A stretch of DNA of 64,000 nucleotides. Origin: Arthrobacter sp. SLBN-112. GTDB taxonomy: Bacteria > Actinomycetota > Actinomycetes > Actinomycetales > Micrococcaceae. Below are positions 25,128-34,500 of this stretch, piece after piece. Each line of letters starts with the position of its first letter. The first letter of the stretch is position 1. A model generated the notes under the pieces. That model saw nothing but the letters and a program-made list of their open reading frames with translations, made no database searches and was not told where the DNA came from. Location: NCBI RefSeq assembly GCF_006715225.1, contig NZ_VFMU01000001.1:2852001-2916000 (forward strand), in the 5' to 3' direction. The translations under genes were made by a program, and so were the position numbers.

Positions 25128-27236
25128 GTGGCACCAAGCTCTGAGTACACCGCCCGGCACCTGTCCGTACTGGAGGGCCTCGAAGCCGTCCGCAAGCGCC
25201 CGGGCATGTACATCGGCTCGACCGACTCGCGTGGCCTCATGCACTGCCTCTGGGAGATCATCGACAACTCCGTGGACGAGGCCCTGGCCGGGTTCGGCCA
25301 CGACATCCGCATCATCCTGCACGCTGACAACTCCGTGGAGATCCACGACGACGGCCGCGGCATCCCCATCGATAAGGAACCCAAGACGGGACTCACCGGC
25401 GTCGAAGTGGTGTTCACCAAGCTGCACGCAGGCGGCAAGTTCGGCGGCGGCTCCTACACCGCCTCGGGCGGCCTGCACGGTGTGGGCGCGTCCGTGGTCA
25501 ATGCCCTGTCATCCCGACTGGACGTCGAGGTGGACCGCGGCGGCAAGACGTACAAAATGTCCTTCCGCCGCGGCGAGCCCGGCCGCTTCAAGGACACGGG
25601 GTCCCGCCTGGATCCGGCAGCGCCGTTCACTCCCTTCGTTGATGATTCGGTACTGGACATCGTGGGCAAGGCCAAGCGCGGCGTCACCGGGACCCGGATC
25701 CGCTACTGGGCAGACCGGCAGATCTTCACCCCCGATGCCAAGTTCTCCTACGAGGACCTGGTTGCCCGTGCCCGCCAGACCTCCTTCCTGGTGCCGGGCC
25801 TCAAGCTCACCGTCCGGGACGAACGCAAGCTCCCCGGAACCCCGGGCGAAGCGGGCCCGCATGAAGAGGTCTTCCACCACGACGGCGGCATCTCCGAGTT
25901 TGTCGAGTTCCTCGCCGCCGACCCGGCCGTCACGGACGTGTGGCGGCTGCACGGGTCCGGGAAGTTCAAGGAAACCGTCCCGGTCCTTGACGAACGCGGG
26001 CACAGCCAGCTGGCCGAGGTTGAACGCGACTGTGAAGTGGACGTGGCGCTGCGCTGGGGCATTGGCTACGACAGCGCCGTGCGCAGCTACGTGAACATCA
26101 TCGCCACCCCGAAGGGCGGCACGCACCAGTCCGGGTTCGAGCAGGCGCTGGTCAAGACATTCCGTAAAGCGGTCGAGACCAATGCGCGCAAGCTCAAGGC
26201 CGGAAACGACAAGATCGAAAAGGACGATATCTTCGCCGGCCTGACGGCGGTGCTGACCGTTCGGCTCGCGGAACCGCAGTTCGAGGGCCAGACCAAGGAG
26301 ATCCTCGGCACCAGTGCAGTGCGTGCCATCGTGGCAAGGGTGGTGGAGCGTGAGATCTCCGCCAAACTGTCCTCCAGCAACCGGAACGACAAAGCCCAGT
26401 CTGCCCTGCTGCTGGAAAAGATCGTCAGCGAGATGAAGTCCCGCATCTCGGCGCGGGTCCACAAGGAGACCCAACGGCGCAAGAATGCGCTGGAGACCTC
26501 CTCGATGCCCACCAAGCTCGCTGACTGCCGAACGGACGACGTCGAACGTTCCGAGCTGTTCATCGTGGAAGGCGACTCCGCGCTGGGCACCGCCAAGCTG
26601 GCACGCTCCTCCGACTTCCAGGCGCTCCTGCCCATCCGCGGCAAGATCCTCAACGTCCAGAAGGCGTCGGTGGGAGACATGCTCTCCAACGCCGAATGCG
26701 CCGCCCTCATCCAGGTGGTGGGCGCGGGCTCCGGCCGCAGCTTCGACATCAGTGCCGCGCGGTACGGCAAGGTGATCCTCATGACCGACGCGGACGTGGA
26801 CGGTGCCCACATCCGGACCCTGCTGCTGACTCTTTTCTTCCGCTACATGCGGCCCATGATCCTGGAGGGCAGGGTGTTCGCCGCGGTCCCGCCGCTGCAC
26901 CGGGTGGAGGTCATCAACGCCGGCCAGAAGGCCAACGAAATGATCTACACCTATTCCGAGGCCGAACTCCACGTCCTGCTGGCCCGCCTGGCCAAGGAAG
27001 GCAAGCGGTACAAGGAACCCATCCAGCGGTACAAGGGCCTGGGGGAGATGGACGCCGAGCAGCTGGCGGAGACCACCATGGACCCGCGGCACCGCACCCT
27101 GCGCAAGGTGGGGATCGAAAACGCGCAGCAGGCAGAGGAGATCTTCGACCTCCTGATGGGCTCCGACGTATCCCCGCGCAAGGACTTCATCATCGCCGGC
27201 GCGTCAAGCCTGGACCGGGAGCGCATCGACGCCTGA
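25128..27236 (+). CDS. parE: DNA topoisomerase IV subunit B
   Basis: ATPase subunit of a type IIA topoisomerase, likely for chromosome decatenation, pairing with ParC at 35.6-38.1 kb. The 702-aa protein has the GHKL ATP site (EIIDNSVDEA, then DDGRGIPID and GGLHGVGASVVNALS), a transducer domain, and TOPRIM with EGDSALGTAK (about residue 480) and DADVDGAHIRTLLL. Assigned parE rather than gyrB because of the sigA-linked position and the separate partner gene, as in Streptomyces. GAAGGAG lies ten bases before the GTG. Confidence 0.9.
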   Translation: MAPSSEYTARHLSVLEGLEAVRKRPGMYIGSTDSRGLMHCLWEIIDNSVDEALAGFGHDIRIILHADNSVEIHDDGRGIPIDKEPKTGLTGVEVVFTKLHAGGKFGGGSYTASGGLHGVGASVVNALSSRLDVEVDRGGKTYKMSFRRGEPGRFKDTGSRLDPAAPFTPFVDDSVLDIVGKAKRGVTGTRIRYWADRQIFTPDAKFSYEDLVARARQTSFLVPGLKLTVRDERKLPGTPGEAGPHEEVFHHDGGISEFVEFLAADPAVTDVWRLHGSGKFKETVPVLDERGHSQLAEVERDCEVDVALRWGIGYDSAVRSYVNIIATPKGGTHQSGFEQALVKTFRKAVETNARKLKAGNDKIEKDDIFAGLTAVLTVRLAEPQFEGQTKEILGTSAVRAIVARVVEREISAKLSSSNRNDKAQSALLLEKIVSEMKSRISARVHKETQRRKNALETSSMPTKLADCRTDDVERSELFIVEGDSALGTAKLARSSDFQALLPIRGKILNVQKASVGDMLSNAECAALIQVVGAGSGRSFDISAARYGKVILMTDADVDGAHIRTLLLTLFFRYMRPMILEGRVFAAVPPLHRVEVINAGQKANEMIYTYSEAELHVLLARLAKEGKRYKEPIQRYKGLGEMDAEQLAETTMDPRHRTLRKVGIENAQQAEEIFDLLMGSDVSPRKDFIIAGASSLDRERIDA

Positions 27237-27262
27237 CTGCCGGCAACCTCAGCCCCCGGGTG

Positions 27263-28255
27263 TCAACCCAGCAGGCCGGGAACCACCAGCAACGCAGTGG
27301 GCAAGGCCAGCAGCAGGACGGAGCCGGCCATAACCGCGCTGCGGACGGCCGCGGGAAGCTGCGGCTGCGGGGTCAGCAGCCGGCTGACCCGGGAGGCGGC
27401 GGTCCTGACCGCGTCCGAACCCGGTCCGCCCGACGCCGACTCCAGCCCTGACAGGGCCACCGTGGGCGAGGATGGCCGGATGTCACCGGCACCCGCGTTT
27501 CCTGCCGAGCCGCTGGCCACGATGGCGATCGCCTTGATGAGGGTCGCCTTGCTCTCGGTCCGCAACGCAACGTCGTCGGCCAGCATCTCAATCAGCGAGT
27601 TGACGGCTTCCTGGGCAAGCCGGGTGGTGGGAAGCCAGGGGAGCGCCTGGCGCCAGGCAGCAAAGGCCCACAGCAGCAGGTGGTGCCGTTGGCTCAAATG
27701 GGCGTTTTCGTGGATCAGGACGGCCCGCAACTCGGCCGGTTCGAGGGCAGCCATCAGGCCGTCAGACAGGACGGTTACGGAGCGGGCGCCGCCCGGAAGG
27801 CAGTAGGCCACAGGGGAGTCGTGGCTGATGACCAGCGTCCCCGCATCCTGGGCCGACGGGGAGGCCAGCAAAGCCAGCAGTTCGCGGTGCCGGCGCCGCT
27901 GCCGCTGGATCTTGTAGTACGTCAGCAGCAGCGTGAAGACCAGGTGGGCCGTGAGCAGGGCAGCGGTGGACAGTGCAAAGATATGCCAAAAGCCCAGCGC
28001 CGTGGTGGGGGCATTGAAGAGCACCATTCCTGCCAATGCGCGGAGCCCTGCTATGAGGTTGTCCCCGATGGGTTCGAGGCCGTAGACCAGCATGGCGCCG
28101 ATCATTGACAGTCCACCTGCGAGCGCAATCGCCTGCCACAGCAGCATGGCCGTGAACGGCGACCTGGCCGGCCATTGTGCCCGTGACAGGAGGATCGGCA
28201 CCGGCCAGGCCAGGATTATCGCAAGGACCGCCAGCAGGTATGAGGCCCAGAACAT
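27263..28255 (-). CDS. M56 family membrane metallopeptidase (BlaR1-like, no sensor domain)
   Basis: A 330-aa membrane zinc protease. Hydrophobic segments are at about 1-22, 34-56, 85-115 and at the C-terminus (about 303-328). The zinc motif HENAH is near residue 183 in VLIHENAHLSQRHH, and a third ligand is probable in the EMLADDVALR segment. Unlike BlaR1/MecR1 it has no penicillin-binding C-terminal domain, so its signal is not expected to be a beta-lactam bound there. It follows the BlaI gene by 6 bp in the same operon, so it probably inactivates that repressor by cleavage. Confidence 0.88.
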   Translation of the reverse strand: MFWASYLLAVLAIILAWPVPILLSRAQWPARSPFTAMLLWQAIALAGGLSMIGAMLVYGLEPIGDNLIAGLRALAGMVLFNAPTTALGFWHIFALSTAALLTAHLVFTLLLTYYKIQRQRRRHRELLALLASPSAQDAGTLVISHDSPVAYCLPGGARSVTVLSDGLMAALEPAELRAVLIHENAHLSQRHHLLLWAFAAWRQALPWLPTTRLAQEAVNSLIEMLADDVALRTESKATLIKAIAIVASGSAGNAGAGDIRPSSPTVALSGLESASGGPGSDAVRTAASRVSRLLTPQPQLPAAVRSAVMAGSVLLLALPTALLVVPGLLG

Positions 28256-28261
28256 GGTGTG

Positions 28262-28645
28262 CTAGAGGTGGCCCAGCAGTTTGCGCAGCGTCTCAGCTTC
28301 ACCTTCGGACACGGACCCGATGAAGCGGGCCAGGACGGCCTCGCGGTCCGGGGCTGATCCCAGGACTTCGTGCATGAGTTCGGCGGTGTGGTCCGCACGG
28401 CTCGACACGGCCTGGTAGCGGTGCGGGCGGGTGCCGCGTTCGCGCTCCACCAGCCCCTTCTTTTCCAGGCGGGAGAGTACGGTGAGCACCGTGGTGACGG
28501 CCAGCTCCTTGCCTTCGTGGCCCGGCCCGCCCTGCGTCGCGGACGTGCGCGCCAGCTGGTCCCTCAGGGTATTGGCCGTAGCCGCTTCCTGGCCCGCCCA
28601 GAGCAGGTCCATGACTGCCCGTTCCAGTTCACCAAGACTAGCCAT
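28262..28645 (-). CDS. BlaI/MecI-family transcriptional repressor
   Basis: A 127-aa winged-helix protein. The N-terminal ASLGELERAVMDLLWAGQE and the recognition-helix region VTTVLTVLSRLEKKGLVERERG are typical of BlaI/MecI/CopY. The Cys-rich tail of CopY is absent, so copper sensing is unlikely. The start is set at the ATG at 28645 with AAGGA upstream; a longer frame to 28714 is unsupported. It is divergent from cydA, and three 17-bp dyads lie between the two genes, making it the prime candidate regulator of itself and of cydAB-DC. Confidence 0.9.
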   Translation of the reverse strand: MASLGELERAVMDLLWAGQEAATANTLRDQLARTSATQGGPGHEGKELAVTTVLTVLSRLEKKGLVERERGTRPHRYQAVSSRADHTAELMHEVLGSAPDREAVLARFIGSVSEGEAETLRKLLGHL

Positions 28646-28669
28646 TTCACTTTTCCTTTTATTTCCCCG

Positions 28670-28694
28670 CACCGTGCTCTTTGGATGCACGGTG
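28670..28694 (-). other. Hairpin in the blaI leader
   Basis: A perfect 8-bp inverted repeat (CACCGTGC at 28670-28677 with GCACGGTG at 28687-28694), 9-nt loop, 25 bp upstream of the repressor start. There is no T tract. Confidence 0.4.
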
Positions 28695-28749
28695 ACCTCA
28701 CGCGGTTTGTTCAACTACATCACTAAATCTACCCTGAAACCGCCCCGGA

Positions 28750-28766
28750 TTCTACATGGGGTAGAA
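28750..28766. promoter_or_regulatory. Predicted BlaI operator 1
   Basis: TTCTAC-n5-GTAGAA, perfect 6-bp arms. It lies about 105 bp upstream of the repressor start and would overlap the -35 of a possible repressor promoter (-10 TAGATT), so it fits autoregulation. Confidence 0.7.
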
Positions 28767-28836
28767 CATATGGCGCGTCGGCGCCTGCCGGTCCGTGCTT
28801 GGGGAGGGTGGTTGGTTTCATCCGTCCACGCCAATG

Positions 28837-28853
28837 TTCTACACTTTGTAGAA
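28837..28853. promoter_or_regulatory. Predicted BlaI operator 2
   Basis: The same dyad TTCTAC-n5-GTAGAA, centred 24 bp from operator 3 and about 60 bp upstream of cydA. Confidence 0.75.
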
Positions 28854-28860
28854 GTTGAAG

Positions 28861-28877
28861 TTCTACGAACTGTAGAA
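28861..28877. promoter_or_regulatory. Predicted BlaI operator 3
   Basis: The third copy of TTCTAC-n5-GTAGAA, 29 bp before the cydA start, where it should cover the cydA core promoter. The cydA -10 itself is not clear. Confidence 0.75.
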
Positions 28878-28906
28878 AACTGCATCGGCCAACAGTAGGG
28901 ACCGCC

Positions 28907-30511
28907 ATGGACGCCTTGGAAATCGCACGCTGGCAATTCGGTATCACCACGGTCTACCACTTCATGATGGTGCCGCTGACCATCGGCCTGGGCCTGGTGG
29001 TCGCCGTCATCCAGACCGCCTGGTACCGCACCGGCAAGCCCGAGTACCTGCGCATGACCAAGTTCTGGGGGAAGCTGTTCCTCATCAATTTCATCATGGG
29101 CGTGGCCACCGGCATCGTGCAGGAATTCCAGTTCGGCATGGCGTGGAGCGAATACAGCCGGTTCGTGGGGGACGTCTTCGGTGCCCCGCTGGCCCTTGAA
29201 GCCCTCCTGGCCTTCTTCGTCGAATCGACGTTCCTGGGCCTGTGGATCTTTGGCTGGAAGCAGCTCAAGCCCGCCATCCACCTTGCCTGCCTCTGGGTGG
29301 CCGTCATCGGGTCGGCCCTTTCCGCCTACTTCATCATCGTGGCCAACAGCTGGATGCAGCACCCGGTAGGCGTGGAAATGATCAACGGCCGGCCCGTCAT
29401 GACCGATGCCTGGGCCGTGTTCACCAACAACACCGCGCTGGTGGCCGTCCCGCACACCCTCTTCGGTGCCCTGGCTGTGGCCGGCGGCTTCCTCCTGGGC
29501 ATCGCCTGGTACCACCTCTGGCGGAGACGGCACGACGGCGTTGACACAGTGGGTGCCGACGGCAAGGTCATCCCGGGTGAAGACGTCCGCATCCCGGGCC
29601 GTGACCGTGCAGACCACAGCGTGTGGATCCGCTCCCTGCGGATCGGCGCAGTGGTGGCCATGATCTCCTTCGCCGGAACCGCGGTGACCGGCGACCTGCA
29701 GGGCAAGCTGATGTTCCAGCAGCAGCCCATGAAGATGGCAGCCGCAGAGGCGGCCTGCCACGACGGCACCGGTTTCTCCGTCCTGAGCATCGGAAACGTG
29801 GGATCCAGGAACTGCGACGACGTCGTGGCCGTGATCGAGGTCCCGGGCATCCTGTCCTTCCTGGCCAAGGGCGACTTCACCACCGAGGTCAAGGGTGTCA
29901 ACAGCCTGCTGCCCGAATACAAGGCCAACTACGGAACCAACCTGCCGGACAATCCCATTTACGGTGAGCGCGCGGGCCAGGAGATCGAATACGTGCCCGT
30001 CATGGAAGTCACCTACTGGGGGTTCCGGATGATGATCGGCTTTGGCGGACTCGCCGCCCTGGCCGCACTGGTGGCGCTCTGGCTCACCCGCAGGGGAACC
30101 GTGCCGGAGTCGCGGTGGCTGATGCGGCTGGCTGTCTTCGGCATCCTCGCCCCGTTCGGTGCCAACGCCGCCGGATGGATCTTCACCGAAATGGGCCGCC
30201 AGCCGTTCGTCGTGGCGCCCAACCCCGACCCCAGCGGCATCGACCAGGTGTTCATGTTCACCGCCGCCGCCGTCTCACCGGGAGTCTCCGCAGGGGAACT
30301 GATCGCCTCGCTGGTTGCCCTGACCGCCGTCTACGCAGTCCTGCTGGTGGTGGAAGTCAAACTGCTGGTCAAGTACATCCGCGGCGGCGTTGTCTCCGCA
30401 ATGCCAGAACTCGGCCACGCACCGGTGGACGAGAACGAGGACGCGACGCCCGGCCCCGGCAGCCCCGGCGATACAAAACCCGCCGACGACGTCCTGGCCT
30501 TCGCCTACTAG
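28907..30511 (+). CDS. cydA: Cytochrome bd oxidase subunit I
   Basis: Quinol-oxidising, haem-carrying subunit of the high-affinity terminal oxidase in the cytoplasmic membrane. The 534-aa protein keeps the axial His in TTVYHFMMVPLTIGLG (about residue 20), the Glu-rich helix ATGIVQEFQFGMAW, and the second His in VAVPHTLFGALAV (about 184). The family GRQPW motif reads GRQPF here. A C-terminal Pro/Asp-rich tail of about 30 residues is extra. First gene of cydA-cydB-cydDC; probably repressed by the adjacent BlaI protein. Confidence 0.96.
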   Translation: MDALEIARWQFGITTVYHFMMVPLTIGLGLVVAVIQTAWYRTGKPEYLRMTKFWGKLFLINFIMGVATGIVQEFQFGMAWSEYSRFVGDVFGAPLALEALLAFFVESTFLGLWIFGWKQLKPAIHLACLWVAVIGSALSAYFIIVANSWMQHPVGVEMINGRPVMTDAWAVFTNNTALVAVPHTLFGALAVAGGFLLGIAWYHLWRRRHDGVDTVGADGKVIPGEDVRIPGRDRADHSVWIRSLRIGAVVAMISFAGTAVTGDLQGKLMFQQQPMKMAAAEAACHDGTGFSVLSIGNVGSRNCDDVVAVIEVPGILSFLAKGDFTTEVKGVNSLLPEYKANYGTNLPDNPIYGERAGQEIEYVPVMEVTYWGFRMMIGFGGLAALAALVALWLTRRGTVPESRWLMRLAVFGILAPFGANAAGWIFTEMGRQPFVVAPNPDPSGIDQVFMFTAAAVSPGVSAGELIASLVALTAVYAVLLVVEVKLLVKYIRGGVVSAMPELGHAPVDENEDATPGPGSPGDTKPADDVLAFAY

Positions 30512-30526
30512 CAGAGGAAACACACA

Positions 30527-31576
30527 ATGGAACTGCTTCCCACCATTTGGTTCATCGCCATCGCGGTGCTGTGGACCGGCTACCTCTTCCTGGAGGGCTT
30601 CGACCTGGGCGTGGGGATGCTGATGAAGCTCTTCGCCCGCAACAACACCGAGCGCCGGGTGCTGTTGAACACCATCGGACCCGTCTGGGACGGCAACGAG
30701 GTGTGGCTGCTGACCGCCGGCGGTGCCACCTTCGCTGCCTTCCCGCTCTGGTACGCGTCGCTGTTCTCCGCGCTGTACCTCCCCCTGCTGGTGGTCCTGC
30801 TGGCCCTGATCTTCCGCGCGGTGGCCTTCGAATACCGCGGCAAGGTGGACACGGACAGCTGGCGGAACCGGTGGGACTGGGCCATCGCGCTGGGTTCCTT
30901 CTTCGCCGCCTTCGGCGTGGGCGCCGCGCTGGCCCTTACCACCACCGGCCTTCCGCTGAACGCCAACGGCGACCGCGAAGGCGGCCCGATGGCCTGGTTC
31001 AGCGGCTACGCCCTGCTGGGCGGTATCGCCGTGGTGGGGTTCGCGCTGCTCCACGCCCTGGCGTTCCTGGCCCTCAAGACCGACGGCGAGGTACGGCACC
31101 GCGCCCGCCGATGGTTCGTGCGGCTCCTGCCGGTCCTGCTGCTGCCCATCGCGGCGTGGGCCCTCGCCATCCAGTTCATGGACGGCAAACCCTGGACCTG
31201 GACCGCCGTCCTCCTGGCCGTTGCTGCTGCCGTTACTGCCTGGCTGCTGGCCCGGAACGGCTCCGAGGGCCGGTCCTTCCTGGCCCTGGGCGCCTTCCTG
31301 GTGCTCGGCACGGCATCCATCTTCGGGGCCGTGTACCCGGTGGTGCTGCCCTCCACGCTGGACAGCGCCTTTGACCTCACCATCTCCAACGCCTCCTCCT
31401 CGGACTACACCCTGGGACTGATGAGCATCGTGGCAGCTGTTGGCCTTCCCCTGGTGATCGCCTACCAAGCCTGGACCTACTGGGTCTTCCGCCGCCGCGT
31501 CAGCGCCGCCCACATCCCGGAAGCCCACAGCTTCCTGCCGGCGGTGGCCGCCAGGGCGTTCACCACCAAGGGCTGA
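30527..31576 (+). CDS. cydB: Cytochrome bd oxidase subunit II
   Basis: Partner membrane subunit of CydA; 349 aa with eight to nine hydrophobic helices. The N-terminus ELLPTIWFIAIAVLWTGYLF and the segments FDLGVGMLMKLFARN and GPVWDGNEVWLLTAGG are family hallmarks. The ATG at 30527 has AGAGGA upstream and starts 15 bp after the cydA stop. The exporter gene begins one base after its stop, so the three genes form one tight operon. Confidence 0.96.
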   Translation: MELLPTIWFIAIAVLWTGYLFLEGFDLGVGMLMKLFARNNTERRVLLNTIGPVWDGNEVWLLTAGGATFAAFPLWYASLFSALYLPLLVVLLALIFRAVAFEYRGKVDTDSWRNRWDWAIALGSFFAAFGVGAALALTTTGLPLNANGDREGGPMAWFSGYALLGGIAVVGFALLHALAFLALKTDGEVRHRARRWFVRLLPVLLLPIAAWALAIQFMDGKPWTWTAVLLAVAAAVTAWLLARNGSEGRSFLALGAFLVLGTASIFGAVYPVVLPSTLDSAFDLTISNASSSDYTLGLMSIVAAVGLPLVIAYQAWTYWVFRRRVSAAHIPEAHSFLPAVAARAFTTKG

Positions 31577-31577
31577 C

Positions 31578-34500
31578 GTGCGGCCCACCTTTCCTGCCGG
31601 TCCGGCAACCCGCTCCGCCATCTACTGGCTGGGAGTCCTGGCCGCCCTCAAGGCCCTGTCCCTGGTTCTGATCGGCCAGGCCGTGGCGTCCGCCCTGGCC
31701 GGCCTGGTAGCCGGGAACCCTGCCTGGGCAACCCAGCTCACAGCCGGACTCGCCGGCGTCGTCCTCCGCTCGCTGACCGTCTGGGGCCAGGCCATCGCCG
31801 CCCGCCGCGCCGCCCTGGGAGTCAAGGAAGAACTCCGGGCGGAGCTGCTGGCGCGTGCCCTGCGCACGGGTGTCCGGTCCTCAGGCCCTGGCGACGGCGG
31901 CCTGGCGGTACTGGCAACCCGGGGACTGGACGCCCTGGACAGCTACTACACCCAGTTCCTTCCCGCGCTGGTCAACTGCGCGGCCGTGCCACTGCTGCTG
32001 GGGGCCCGGATCCTCTTCGCGGACTGGGTGAGCGCGCTGGTCATTGTCCTCACCGTGCCCCTGATCCCGGTGTTCATGGTGCTGATCGGCCGATACACCG
32101 AGGACAGCGTCCGCGAGGCGCAGGCATCGCTGGCCCGGCTGAGCGCCCACATGCTGGAGCTCGCCAAGGGCCTGCCGGTTTTGGTGGGACTGGGGCGGGC
32201 TACCGCCCAGCGCAAGGCCCTGGAGGAAATCTCCGACGAATACCGCACCCGCACCATGGGCACCCTGCGGACCGCCTTCCTGTCCGCCCTGGCCCTGGAA
32301 CTCATCGCCACCATTTCGGTGGCCGTCGTGGCCGTCTTCATCGGTGTACGGCTGGTCCACGGCGACATGCCACTGGAAGCCGGCCTGCTGGCGCTCCTCC
32401 TGGCACCGGACTGCTATCTCCCGCTGCGTGAACTGGGCACCGCCCACCATGCCAGCGACGACGGCCGGGTGGCGCTCGCGGAAACCGCCGCCGTGACCGG
32501 CGCGCCGGAGCCAACACCCCTGCCGGCGGCAAAGGCCGCCAGGCCTGGTGCCCCGCTGGAGGCCACCGGACTTACCGTGACCTACCCCGGACGGTCCGAA
32601 GCAGCCGTGGGACCCCTCACCTTCACCGCGCCGCAGGACAGGATCACCGCCCTGGACGGACCCAGCGGCGCAGGCAAGAGCACCATCCTGGGCGTGCTGG
32701 CCGGAACCATCGGCACCGGCGACGGGACGGGCATCACCGGATCCATCAGCGGACTGGACCGCAGTACCGTGGCCTGGGTGCCGCAGCACCCCGTCATGGT
32801 GGCAGGCGCCGTCCTGGACGAGGTGCTGCTGTACCTTTCGCCGGACCCCGGCTCCGGACGGGACCGGTTGGCCGCCGAAGAGACTGCCCGCCGCTGCCTT
32901 GACCGCGCCGGCGCCGCCCACCTGGCCGCGAAGCACCAGGCGGAGCTGAGCCCCGGCGAGCTGCGTCGCGTGGCCCTGGCCCGCGGGCTGGCCAGGATCG
33001 AGGCCGGCGCCACCCTCCTGCTGCTGGATGAGCCCACCGCCCACCTGGACGATGCTTCCGCGCTCGTTGTGGAGGACGCCATCCGGCGGCTCCGCGGCCG
33101 GGCCACCGTGATCCTGGTTGCCCACAACCAGCGCACCCGGCAGCTCGCAGACCTGCTGGTGCCGGTGCGAACGGGGAGCCAACCCGCGCCGGCAACACTC
33201 CGGGATGACAGCGCTGGCGAGGTCCTGCCCTCTGCCGCCACGGGCCCCGCTGCCGCAGAGACAACCGGGGGCAACCCAAGCAACAACGCCGGTACCCGCC
33301 AGCCCGCCCAGGCCGCACCTGGCCCGGTCCGCCTCCTGGCCGCCCTCCTGGCGCCGGTGCGGGGAAAGTTCGCCGCCGCCGCTTTGGTCGGCACCCTGGC
33401 GGCCGTCTTCGCCGTCGCGCTTTCCGGCCTTTCCGGCTGGCTCATCATCCGCGCCAGCGAGCAGCCGCCCATCCTCTACCTCCTGACCGCCATCGTGGGC
33501 GTCCGGTTCTTCGGCATCGGCCGGGCCGTCTTCCGCTACTGCGAGCGGCTGCTGCTGCACGATGCCGTCTTTGCCGCACTCACCCGTCTGCGCGGCCGGC
33601 TCTGGGAGTCACTGAGCCGCAGGGCCCTGTCGCTGCGCCGGCTCCTGCAGGGCGGCAACGTGCTGGGGACGGTCATTGACGACGTGGACACGGTCCGCGA
33701 CCTCCTTCCCCGCGTGGTCCTGCCGCCCATCACGGCGTTTGCAGTGTCCGTCCTGGCCGTGACCGCCACCGCCGTCCTGGTCCCGGCAGCCCTTCCCGCG
33801 GTGGCCGGTGCGGCCATCAGCGGCCTGCTGGTGGCGCCCGCGGCCGCCCTCTGGGGCGATCGAAAATCCGCCACCGCCGAGCAGTCCCTTCGCTCCGGCG
33901 TCCTGCGCCGCGTGACGGCGGCCCTGGACGCGCGCGCCGAACTGCACGCAAATGGCGTGGCACTCCGCGTGCTTGAGCCGCTGCTGGAAGAAGACCGCCG
34001 CGCCACGCGCGCATCCCAGCGCTCCGCCTGGGCCGACGGCCTGGGACATGCAATCGCCACGGCCGCCTGCGGCACCGCTGCGCTGGCCGCCGCATGGCTG
34101 GCGGCTCCCGGCGTCCTCGCGGCCCAGGTGGCCCCGGCCACGGCAGCCGTCGTGGTCCTCCTGCTGCTCGCGCTGGTGGAACCGTACGCAGCGATGACGA
34201 CGGCGGTCCGCCAGTTCCCGGCGCTCCGTGCCGTCATGCGCAGGGTGGGGGAGTCGGGGGCCCTTGAGGGCGGCGGCGACGCGTCCGATGGGCTGCAGTC
34301 CGTTCCCGGCCGGGCGGGCGGTGTGCCCGGCGTTGAACTGGTGGACCTTGCCGCGGCGTGGGCGGGCGGCTCCCCGGTCTTCACAGGCGTGGACGCGGTG
34401 GCTGCTCCGGGGCGGTGGCTGGCAGTGACCGGGCCCTCGGGTTCGGGAAAGTCCACCCTGCTCTCGGTGCTGCTGGGGTTCCTGCCGCCAACTGCGGGCC

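Noticed and set aside
28262..28645. CopY copper repressor as identity of the BlaI-like gene
   Set aside because: The C-terminal Cys-rich metal motif of CopY is absent and no copper gene is adjacent.
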